A stretch of DNA of 64,000 nucleotides. Origin: Phalacrocorax aristotelis. Lineage: Eukaryota; Chordata; Aves; Suliformes; Phalacrocoracidae. This document shows positions 26,801 to 34,313 of this stretch, piece by piece. The translations under genes and the position numbers were made by a program. The notes under the pieces are model-generated. The model did no database searches, had not been told where the DNA came from, and was given only the letters and a program-made list of their open reading frames with translations. Location: assembly GCF_949628215.1 (NCBI RefSeq), contig NC_134276.1, positions 67,868,233 to 67,932,232 on the forward strand. Direction: 5' to 3'. The first letter of the stretch is position 1, and every line of letters begins with the position of its first letter.

Positions 26801-28374
26801 AACTCAGGATTGATCAAACGTCGTGGACTTAAGATGTAAATGCTTTTATTTGCTACTGAATACTTTTTAGTGGTTGTTTTTGGTTTTGTTTTTCTTTTAA
26901 TAGGCCCTTGGTCTTAGGAGGGATGACACATTTTCAGTCACGATGCTTGGACATTGCATAGAAATGTATATTGGTGATTCGGAAGCCTACATTGGTAAGT
27001 CTTTCACTTATGTGACTCTGAAAGTTGTCGAGTCCTTTGAGAGGAGTCTTATTCTTACGTCAAGAAAAACTGTCTACCATTACCTAGTTAACTTACAAAG
27101 TAGAGTGTGTTTTGGTTTTGGTTTGTTTTGTGGTTTTTTTTTAATGGCTAAATGAGTCAGAACTTCTCAGCAGTTGCAGATGACCACTGTTTTTTTTATA
27201 AGCGTCATGACAGTAAATTCTTACCAGTATAAAGAAAGGAAACACTTTGCCATTGGAGGCGGTGATGGTTTCTTTAATAGAAAATATTGATTTGTGGCAG
27301 CTTAGAAACCAAAGGGAATGAGGAAAAAAATAGACATATGGAGTTAGAAAATCAGAGGACTTGATTTCAGCTAATGCTGCTGTAGAGATACGGGCAAGGC
27401 ATTTTCACCATGTCAAAACTCTGCTCTAAGGAGAGAGGTTAAATTTTTCTGCCTCCAAAAATACAGCTTTGTGTGGTAAAAAAAAGTGCTTCATAGCAGT
27501 AATACATTATATTGCCATAGTTTGAAAAATCCTATGAAAGCTTTCTGCCCAAAAAAACCCTTTTATAGTGATATATTTCTGCTTCATTGAACTTAGTGAT
27601 TTATCTGTAATGAACACAGTTGATGTCCTGTCTAGCATGTTAATGAGCCTGAAGCCAGTAAAAGCCATCTGTGCGCTCTGTTGCTTTTTCTGCAGATTTT
27701 TGCACAGTTGAAGCAGATGTTTCTTCTCAATATTGCCTTGCTCCATATGTAGTCGGTTAACACATCTGGAAGACCTATGCAGCTATGTGACAGGCATTAA
27801 TGCAAACCATGCTGTGTGTAGCTTAGACAACAAAAAAAGCCTCTTAGAGGATTGGGAAGGGAATTGGCAATTACTTCTAATAACAGACTTTTGAATCTGA
27901 GTCGTACTTCTAACAGCGTGCTTTTTCCAAAAAGGAGGCGGCTGTATTTCTTCAGAACAACTCTGTTCAACTTCAGTCATTAAGCAGCAACACCTCCCTG
28001 TCAGTCTGAAAGCAGGGTTTCATAGTAGCTTCTGGAGGATGGTTTCTTTGAGATGCATTTTTGGGAGTGTTCACTTAGAATAAACTAATGGTTTGACTGT
28101 TTTCACAGGAACAGAGATCAAAGACAAATTAAGATGTTATGACTTTGATGTACACACAATGAAGACATTGAAGAACATAATTTCACCTCCCTGGGATTTC
28201 AGAGAATTTGACATAGAAAGACAAACTCTGGATGAAAGTGGCATAGTAACATTAGAGACATCACACCAAAGGAAGAGTACAGACACCAGTCGCCCATTGG
28301 AAGAAACATTTGAGATCGAAATGAATGAAAGTGATATGATGTTAGAAACATCCATGTCAGACCATAGTACGTGA
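5406..28374 (+). CDS. CDC16: CDC16 / APC6, anaphase-promoting complex TPR subunit (whole gene, 18 coding exons)
   Basis: CDC16 (APC6) is a tetratricopeptide-repeat scaffold subunit of the anaphase-promoting complex/cyclosome. This nuclear E3 ubiquitin ligase targets securin and cyclins in mitosis. Eighteen exons join with consistent phase into 1872 nt (623 residues plus TGA), against 620 in human as I recall it, and identity is very high throughout. The N-terminus MNLERLRKRVRQYIDQ and the C-terminus DMMLETSMSDHST match the family. TPR-like units with W/Y-G-A/P patterning fill roughly residues 230-530. The start codon has A at -3 and lies in a CpG island. All introns are GT-AG. The largest are intron 1 (5454-7555), intron 5 (10174-12395), intron 11 (17922-20212) and intron 15 (23715-25863). 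No frame lesion is present, so the gene looks intact. Confidence 0.97.
7556..7610 (+). CDS. CDC16: CDC16 coding exon 2
   Basis: Acceptor TACAG. Encodes QQYQSALFWADKVASLSH, residues 17-34, and ends one base into codon 35 with donor GTAAGT. The acceptor is followed by CAGCAG, a potential NAGNAG site. Using the second AG would drop one glutamine; the human protein has the longer form. Confidence 0.94.
8572..8669 (+). CDS. CDC16: CDC16 coding exon 3
   Basis: Acceptor TTTTAG, donor GTAAGT. Contains the conserved EEPQDIYWLAQCLYLTAQY segment, residues 35-67, an N-terminal TPR helix pair. Ends in phase 0 after KLDK. Confidence 0.95.
9187..9225 (+). CDS. CDC16: CDC16 coding exon 4
   Basis: A 39-nt micro-exon encoding LYEACRYLAARCH, residues 68-80. 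Acceptor TTTCAG, donor GTGAGT. It is phase 0-0, so skipping would keep the frame. Confidence 0.94.
10033..10173 (+). CDS. CDC16: CDC16 coding exon 5
   Basis: Acceptor GGCTAG, donor GTAAGT. Residues 81-127, containing EEPINKRLFEKYLKDESG and ending WEMSQSS. This includes the region of the human phosphoserine 112 loop. Phase 0-0. Confidence 0.95.
11632..11900 (+). mobile_element. CR1 LINE 3' fragment in CDC16 intron 5
   Basis: Avian CR1 3' terminal sequence in plus orientation. It contains the diagnostic AGAGCAGTGGCACAGGCTGC block, then GTTGGACAAGATGATCTCC, and ends in the CR1 octamer-like tail ATTCTGTGACACTGTGAT near 11880-11897. It is 5'-truncated, as nearly all CR1 copies are. The short open frames across it are remnants of the ORF2 end and 3' region and not a gene. 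Confidence 0.92.
12396..12555 (+). CDS. CDC16: CDC16 coding exon 6
   Basis: Acceptor CACCAG. Encodes residues 128-180, including LLRGKIYDALDNRTLATYSY and SHHMLTAQE. The donor is GTCTGG, the weakest in this gene, but it gives the exact family frame (QE|EKELLE) with exon 7. Confidence 0.94.
13207..13301 (+). CDS. CDC16: CDC16 coding exon 7
   Basis: Acceptor ACATAG, donor GTAAGC. Residues 181-212. The segment SRQCTEEEQELLHFLFENKL is one residue longer than, and diverged from, the human SKLCNEEQELL form I recall. This is a tolerant loop of the protein. Confidence 0.93.
13912..14045 (+). CDS. CDC16: CDC16 coding exon 8
   Basis: Acceptor TTTCAG after a T-rich tract, donor GTAAGT. Encodes residues 213-256, including PESVDGLQENLDVVVSLAER and the YYNCDFKMCYKLTS helix. 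Ends in phase 2. Confidence 0.95.
15748..15827 (+). CDS. CDC16: CDC16 coding exon 9
   Basis: A 13-T pyrimidine tract precedes the acceptor; donor GTAAGA. Encodes VMEKDPFHANCLPVHIGTLV and the start of NKANE, residues 257-283. Human has FHASC at the FHANC position. Confidence 0.95.
17105..17154 (+). CDS. CDC16: CDC16 coding exon 10
   Basis: Acceptor TGTGTAG, donor GTAAGT. Encodes ELFYLSHKLVDLYPNNP, residues 284-300, and ends in phase 0 at the start of the next TPR. Confidence 0.95.
17424..17665 (-). mobile_element. Old degraded CR1 fragment in CDC16 intron 10
   Basis: Complement-orientation CR1 remnant. CTCTGGGCAACCTTTTCCAA, then GCCATTGCCTCCCATCCTAT, then CTGAGAAGAGCCTGGCTC, and finally a diverged GAGGCTGAACA match the order of CR1 blocks. 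The extreme 3' end is missing and divergence is much higher than in the other copies, so this is an older insertion. Confidence 0.75.
17848..17921 (+). CDS. CDC16: CDC16 coding exon 11
   Basis: Acceptor GTGTAG, donor GTAATT. Encodes VSWFAVGCYYLMVGHKNEHA and RRYL, residues 301-324. This is a classic TPR helix A with W, G and Y at the consensus positions. Confidence 0.95.
19425..19560 (+). mobile_element. Possible very old CR1 remnant in CDC16 intron 11
   Basis: A plus-strand stretch with the order 'gattaaatgttaggaaaaa', 'gcaatagaatagattactt', 'tggaacaggtaggatctcc'. It loosely parallels the CR1 segment that usually reads as a lag in new growth of a 'ggaacaggttgcccagagag' block. Similarity by eye only. 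Confidence 0.35.
20213..20338 (+). CDS. CDC16: CDC16 coding exon 12
   Basis: Acceptor TTTTTAG, donor GTATGT. Residues 325-366. Contains the TPR PAWIAYGHSFAVESEHDQAM followed by AAYFTAAQLMKG, near-identical to human. Confidence 0.96.
21099..21251 (+). CDS. CDC16: CDC16 coding exon 13
   Basis: Acceptor TTTTTAG, donor GTAAGC. Residues 367-417. Contains LPMLYIGLEYGLTNNSKLAE and PEDPFVMHEVGVVAFQNG, two successive TPR units. The exon 13/14 junction codon reads Asp (NGDWK), where human has Glu. Confidence 0.96.
21857..21920 (+). CDS. CDC16: CDC16 coding exon 14
   Basis: Acceptor TTCTTAG, donor GTATTT. Encodes WKTAEKWFLDALEKIKAIGN then E, residues 418-439. It completes the TPR begun in exon 13 and ends in phase 0. 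Confidence 0.95.
23653..23714 (+). CDS. CDC16: CDC16 coding exon 15
   Basis: Acceptor TTTGCAG, donor GTAAGC. Encodes VTVDKWEPLLNNLGHVCRKL, residues 440-459. This is TPR helix A with the LG-H pattern. Confidence 0.95.
25864..25999 (+). CDS. CDC16: CDC16 coding exon 16
   Basis: Acceptor CCTCACAG, donor GTACGT. Residues 460-505. Contains KYEEALEYHRQALVLIPQNA and the next TPR TYSAIGYIHSLMGNFESAID. Phase 0 at the end. Confidence 0.96.
26904..26994 (+). CDS. CDC16: CDC16 coding exon 17
   Basis: Acceptor TTAATAG, donor GTAAGT. Encodes ALGLRRDDTFSVTMLGHCIE then MYIGDSEAYI, residues 506-535. This is the last TPR. Confidence 0.96.
28109..28374 (+). CDS. CDC16: CDC16 coding exon 18 (terminal)
   Basis: Acceptor TTTCACAG; ends at TGA 28372-28374. 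Residues 536-623: the post-TPR segment KNIISPPWDFREF and an acidic tail ending ETSMSDHST. The SPP site (human Ser560) is kept. The human Thr581-Pro site is replaced by V-T and the Ser595 position is absent. Confidence 0.96.
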
Positions 28375-28620
28375 CCATAAATGCTGGTAGAGAGCTCATT
28401 TTGTCTAAGTGTAATATGTTTGTTTTAGCATTTTTGTTATGGTGTTATACTTTCAATAATTTGCTATTTTTATATGAATTCAAACTACAACTCTGTACTT
28501 AACACCGGAGAAATAATGCTTGCCTTAATGATGATTAAAAAGTATACGTGATGGACTATTTCTACAAAATCAATCATATACAATGAAGTAAAAAATAAAT
28601 TCACCTTTTTTTTTTTAAAC
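28375..28620 (+). promoter_or_regulatory. CDC16: CDC16 3' UTR and poly(A) signal
   Basis: AATAAA at 28594-28599 lies about 220 bases past the stop and is followed by an 11-T tract, a plausible downstream U-rich element. A further AATAAA at 29619-29624 could serve a longer 3' UTR. Confidence 0.7.
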
Positions 28621-31600
28621 TGTTTACTGATCCATGTGTCTGCCATCAGTAAGACTGTGAAGGTTTAAAAATAGTACTTAACGTGGAACCGTTAACAATG
28701 TTGTTAAATTGAATAGCCAGTCTACTATAGTAGTATTGTGGCTTTTGAGTTTTTATCCTGTCTGTGAGAAATGCTTCCTTAGTAAATAGACCAAAAGAAA
28801 ATGAAGTTTTATACTTACTATATGTATTCCTTTAAGGAGCCATTTCACTGGTTTTCCAGCATTTGACTCTAATTTGGTATACATTAAATTGATGACAAAG
28901 GTTTAAATGGATGACAAAGCATGTTACTGTGTTATACGTTCTAGTAACTAATTTCAGTTCTTTAGCGTTATTCTATAATGTACTGCAGAAAGATCAGTTA
29001 AGAACTGGTTTTGGTAACCTGATTAGCCAACAAACTTGAATGCATAAACGTTAAGATAAACCAGCCTTGCCTGCAATTAGCGTTACGATAAAGTTGTAAG
29101 CCACAGTGTACTATTGTAGAGACCACTGTCGTTCTCTTCGCACATAGGTGTTTTGTCAGTCTAAAGAATTAACTGGATAATACACACACACAGTTTTCAC
29201 AAGTCTTGAAAGTGTGATATTTTTCAATGTCATCAGTTCACTGAAAAATGAAGAAGTATACGCCTCTGAAACAGAAGCAGCGATCTGTCCATCCACTAAA
29301 GGGGACGGGTCTGTTTGCTGCCTCAGCATGCATGTTGAAGGTGTTTTTGTGTAAATTTCCCCCTTCCCTTCTCTTCTTGCCTTTTCCATATATGTCACTG
29401 TGTGGGCTTAAAATTAAAAACACAATGCTACAAGCTGTCATAATATTTTCTTCTGTCACTTCCAGCTAAGTTTTGGCATTTAATGTTTAGAATAGATTTC
29501 CTGAAGTTCAGCAGTCCAGAGGTTAGTGTGAAGTACTTCAGAACTCAAGAACTAGCAATTTTTTCTGTAGACAAAGATTTTTCATGAAATACAAAAATTA
29601 TTTTTGTTTTAGTCAGCAAATAAAATCATTGGTCTAAAATGTGATTTCTACCTTCTATCTCAGTACATCTGTGTTAACGTTTAAATGTACTTTTGATTAC
29701 ACTTTAGGCATAAAATGTATATGCTTGATTATTGCGATATAATTTTCATCTACTTTATTGGGGCAAGGTATAAAAAACCCCATACAAATTAGTGCAATTA
29801 ATTAAATATTTCCTATACCTGTTTTTGGTACTTCATGTTGACTGAGAGGACACAAGGGCTGAATCCAAGTACCTGTATTGAAACCTTGATGTCATTTTTG
29901 CTTTCCACCAGTCCATCTTTCTTGATTAATGGTCCTTTTAAATTGAACACAGACAATGTTTACTTATAATTTTGCTGACTGAATGGATATCAAAGGATGG
30001 GCTGACACTGTAAACTTTACAGTGATTTTTTTTTTAAATTGTTATTTTGTATAGAGATTTGCATAAACTGGAAAATATAAATTATCACTTATCATCCCAT
30101 TACATCTGTCTCATGGCTCATTGAGTTCTCAGCAGCCAGGTCCCAAAGCCTAAGAAATAGACACTTATTAGAGACGACTGCTTGGAAGGAAGCGATAGGT
30201 GGGAAGCCTTTCATTTATCTGAGGATTCTCATCAGCCAGTCTGAGATACCTGCTAGTGAATCAAAACGCTGTTTTCCTTTTTCCTCTCTTTTGCCACCTT
30301 ATTTGCTTGCTGCACGGCTCAGACAGGTGTTTTTGCTGTGACTATGTCTTCGTTCTTTGTCTCTTTTCCTGACCGTACTCTCATGAAACCCCACCTAGAT
30401 CAGGGAGACTTCATCGCATCAATGTAGGCCATGTACACGGTTTGAATCCAGGGTAGTCGCTGTTTTCCACATGTCTGCATTACTGAAGGTGAATTCAAGT
30501 TCTAGATGAACCTGCACTTTAAAATTTGAGGGTATCGAGTGAGAAAAAGCCTGCGTTTTAACAGCAATTGCATGTGCTTGCACTGTGAAACCTGGCTGGG
30601 TCCAGGAGCTCCCCTTGCTTTCCTGTGAACACCAACACGCTATCGTACGGAAACCCCAGTGACAGCAGGAATTGTTCTGTGGCTCCACAGGGGAAGTGGA
30701 GATACCCAAATTACCATTCCATATGTTAGGATATATGGATTGGAGTATGAGTCCAGTGCACAATTCAATACCAATTCCATATTTTCTTAGACATTAGAAA
30801 GTAAGGTGAACAAAAATCTTTTACTTCCTCGTTCTAAAGCACTTCACCCAAAGCTGTACGTTCTTCTGAAAACCATGCGATGAGCCATGAATCTCAAGTG
30901 GAAAAGTCTTTATCTGAGCAGAGCGTGGGGAAAATTGAATCATTTAGGAAGCGTACACAGTGTTGGGCCTCTCCTTCAGTGTGGCTGCCTAAAAAGTTCA
31001 CAGAGAGGTTTTTTCCTTTTGGTAGCTCGTAGTTTGTGTATTGTTCAGGTGACTTCTTAAGTTCGAGGTAAACTGGAGATTTTTACTGAGCACACAAGAA
31101 GACTCTGGCCAGTTAAGACTCTAAGAAGTGTGTCTCAACAGCTACTGTATCAGACAAATCTCATCCTTTAAAGGATCTTTTGGTAGTTGTTTTTACAGCT
31201 GTGCTGATACATCCTAAACGACTGTAACAAGACAACCAACTCGTGGATAAAATGACAGCAAAGGCTTATTGCTGCACACAGAGCAGCCGGAAGGCTATTG
31301 CCAACAGATTGTCAGAGCTGAACTCCTGTTTCTTTATAACGTTATCTATTTTTTTAAATCCAGCATAAGTAAATCTAGTTTTTTAGTAAGACATTATGGC
31401 AATTTCTTCATGGAAGTTGGCAAAAAAAGTCTTCTAGGAGTCAGGCCTTCTGTCTAATGTCAAGCACAGATATAAGCCTCGTGTTGTTTCCTTTTTTCTA
31501 TGCTACTACTATTTTCATTGACAAAATAGTTCAGAATATTGATAAAAGTTAATATTTCTTCCTGCACCCTCCTGTTATGATCTGATGGTATGTCGGCTCT

Positions 31601-33480
31601 GATGACAATACTGCTTTACAGTATTCCTGCGCTTCCCATAGGAATCCACTTGCCCCTGTGCTACTTCCTCAGTTGCAGTAATACAAATGTTTATGGTTAC
31701 GTTGTGGATCGAACCAGGGAACTGGTTCAGAGTTTAAAAATCTCCTCTCTTTCTGATCAGTTCTCAGGTTCAAAGACAGCAAACCGCTGCTGTGTTAGTG
31801 TCCTCAGTGGGGCCGAACAGTAGGAGTGGGAAGAAATGGATGGAATCGTGAGAACAGGCGTTGCTATAAAGGCAGCACATCATGACACTGCGCCTTGGCA
31901 GGTATCTGCTGGAGGTTTTTTGGCTGGCTGTTGCTGGCCTTCATTTATTGGCATTAAAAGTTACCCAGAAACAAACATATGCAAAGTGTCCTAGATTGTG
32001 AATGACTTTTTCCTGGACATCAGAGGACTTGTCGATACGACTTGGCTTGGCTCCCAGCCTTTTAGGCAGCTACAGTGAGGTTAGAGCTTGTGAGCTGGTT
32101 GACGATGTGCTTAGACAGGACTTTATGGAAAGTTTCTCCTCTTTTCTCTTTCAATCTTTCTGATCTGCTCTTGTTCTGTCCAAATCCTTATCTTTGCACC
32201 AGCAGCTCCTGCTGTGCTCTAGTGTGCACTTTCCAGCACTCGTCCTGCTGCAGTCCTGCATTTGTCTGGACTCTGCTTGGTGCGTTTCTGGCTATTCTGA
32301 CATTCTGATTTTCACCCTGTCTCTAGTTAAATTGAATATTGTCCTTGCCCTCACAAGGTCTTTGGTTATTAATTTTTGTCTGACTTGATGTCAGGTTTTC
32401 AACTTTTGCTTCAAGTCATTGTCTCAGTTGGCTTTGGCTGCTGGGCACAAGGGTCCAGGACTTCATCAGGTTGAGAAGCTAATCCACATGTCCCCAAAAG
32501 AGACATCCTCACTCTGCCACGTAACCTGATGTCTTGCAAGGATCAGTCTTGTCCCAGAAGGGGGAGGCCTGGCTGTTGCCTTAAAGCTTTTCAGAATAAG
32601 TTTGAAAGCCCACAAGATATTTCCGATGCAACTGGCTCCAACAGTTTCTTCCCAGCTACTATTGCCTGAAAGATTTGAAGAGGAATAACACATTTCGGAG
32701 TTTCCTCAGCCAATGCGACCTGCTTTGATTACTCTGCATCGAATCACGTATTTCCTTCCTGTTGTGGACATCTGTGGACATCGTCTGTGGACAGACAATG
32801 CAGCAGCACCTGAAGATTGCCAATGACCCCATGTCATTCTGCTTAAATTGCAGGCGTTTTTGCTCATTCTCTCAGTAGCTCCAGAGGAATATACTGGTAC
32901 ATCCATCACGCTTGGCCTTACTTAGGAGTTTGCTGTGCCTCTGTCACCAAGCCTAGGAAAAGTAGTCCAAGGCATCACAACTCACTCCGGAATTTCAAGA
33001 AACTTTTTGGATCTAGACAGTGCAAAATTTGTTGATTGCAATCTAGGACTGAATAAGCCTCGATCTCATTGATGGGTCAGTACTTACTGCCAGACCAGCC
33101 ACCTGGAAGATCAGTTTCCGCAAGGGTGGGGGGGTAGGAATATCTCAATTCAGGTTCACCTTGCAGGTGAGATTATTCTGAAACTATCTTGCTATGTACT
33201 TCCCACGTTCTGGTCCCTATTCTGCTCGTTACTGGTAACTTCCCCAGGGACTTGCCACTGCTGGAGATTGGACTGTGGCACTGTCTGACTCTACAGCTAT
33301 TCATACGTCCCTATTTGATACACTTCTCTTATTCGTTGGGACAAATCAGATGCCAAGCATCTACCAATATTTGACAAAAGCTGTTGGGGTTGATGCAGAA
33401 GACCACAGGATGTGAGGCTCTGTAGGAGCAAAAGCAGCAGCTGAAATTTGGGGAGCCAGTCAAAAAGGCAGGGACAGACA
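28621..33480. other. Intergenic region between CDC16 and UPF3A
   Basis: I see no coding exon, RNA gene or clear transposon. Open frames are short and lack splice context. Any extended CDC16 3' UTR would lie in the first kilobase. G+C rises gradually toward the UPF3A island from about 32.0 kb. Confidence 0.55.
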
Positions 33481-33972
33481 TCAGCCACAAACACTCTCAA
33501 GCCCGCTGCATGGCCCGGGCAGCTGAGGCTGGCGGCACATTGCCCCGGTGCAGGCACCGCGCTTCTAGGCTGACAAGGTGTTCCCCGCAGGCGTAGGCGG
33601 ATGAGCAAACACGAGCAGTAACGAGCAATGACCTCTTTTCCCTTTTCCCACCGTTCTCTCCTCAGGACCTGGCTAGCTTTCAGGCCCTGTGCCCCAAGAC
33701 CCCGGGGGACAGTCCCCGCGGTGGCTGTGACCACCCTGCTGCATGAGGCAGAGGGAGGCCCAAGCCCGGCCGCCGCGGCCAGGGCTACCAGCACCCGGGG
33801 AATGGACACGTTTGCCTCTCCTCCCCTGCCCACCAGCCCAGCGGGGACCCCCGGGGTCCCTGACAGCGCCTCTCCCCACCATCGCGGGGGAGAGCGACGG
33901 CGACAGCGGGAGCAGCAGCGCCCCCTCACAGCCGCGAGTGGACGGGGCGGCGGCGCCCCGCTCCCCGCCACC

Positions 33973-33982
33973 TCTCGCGAGA
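33973..33982 (+). promoter_or_regulatory. UPF3A: CGCG element TCTCGCGAGA (BANP-type site)
   Basis: Exact 10-bp palindrome TCTCGCGAGA about 100 bases upstream of the UPF3A start codon. This motif is known to be bound by BANP in its unmethylated state at CpG-island promoters of essential genes. Function at this locus is inferred. Confidence 0.8.
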
Positions 33983-34004
33983 TTCCGCCCGCCCAACGGC
34001 CGCT

Positions 34005-34014
34005 TCTCGCGAGG
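34005..34014 (+). promoter_or_regulatory. UPF3A: Second CGCG element (TCTCGCGAGG)
   Basis: Nine of ten bases match TCTCGCGAGA and the CTCGCGAG core is intact. It lies 32 bp from the first element, about three helical turns, and about 70 bases from the start codon. Confidence 0.65.
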
Positions 34015-34082
34015 GTCCCGCCTCGCTGCGGCGCCGCCGGCGGCTCCGGCTTCAGCTCCAGCTCCGGCTCCGGCTCCGCTCC

Positions 34083-34313
34083 ATGCGGTCGGAGCGGGAG
34101 GCCGGGCCGGGGCTGATGCGGGGCGGCAGCGGCCGCGACAAGTGGCCCATGGATATCCCGCAGCGCCGGGAGTCGCCGCGTCGCGACCCGGACGCTCCGC
34201 CAAACCCACTGCCGCCACCATCTTCCCCGCCCTCCCCGCTGCCGCCGCCGCCGCCGCCGCTTCACCCGGCGGCGGGCAAACAGCGAGATGAGAAAAAAAC
34301 GGCTCTGAGCAAA
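34083..34313 (+). CDS. UPF3A: UPF3A coding exon 1
   Basis: Residues 1-77, starting [10 protein letters not shown] as in mammals (MRSEKEG) and ending KKTALSK before donor GTGAGG. The start context is poor (T at -3, C at +4), but conservation supports it. A GCC repeat at 34241-34260 contributes to the proline run [11 protein letters not shown]. Confidence 0.9.

Noticed and set aside
33297-34265. 322-codon minus-strand open frame over the UPF3A promoter
   Set aside because: It is explained by CpG-island composition, lacks any domain, is low-complexity Arg/Pro/Ala-rich, and is antisense to the conserved UPF3A exon 1.
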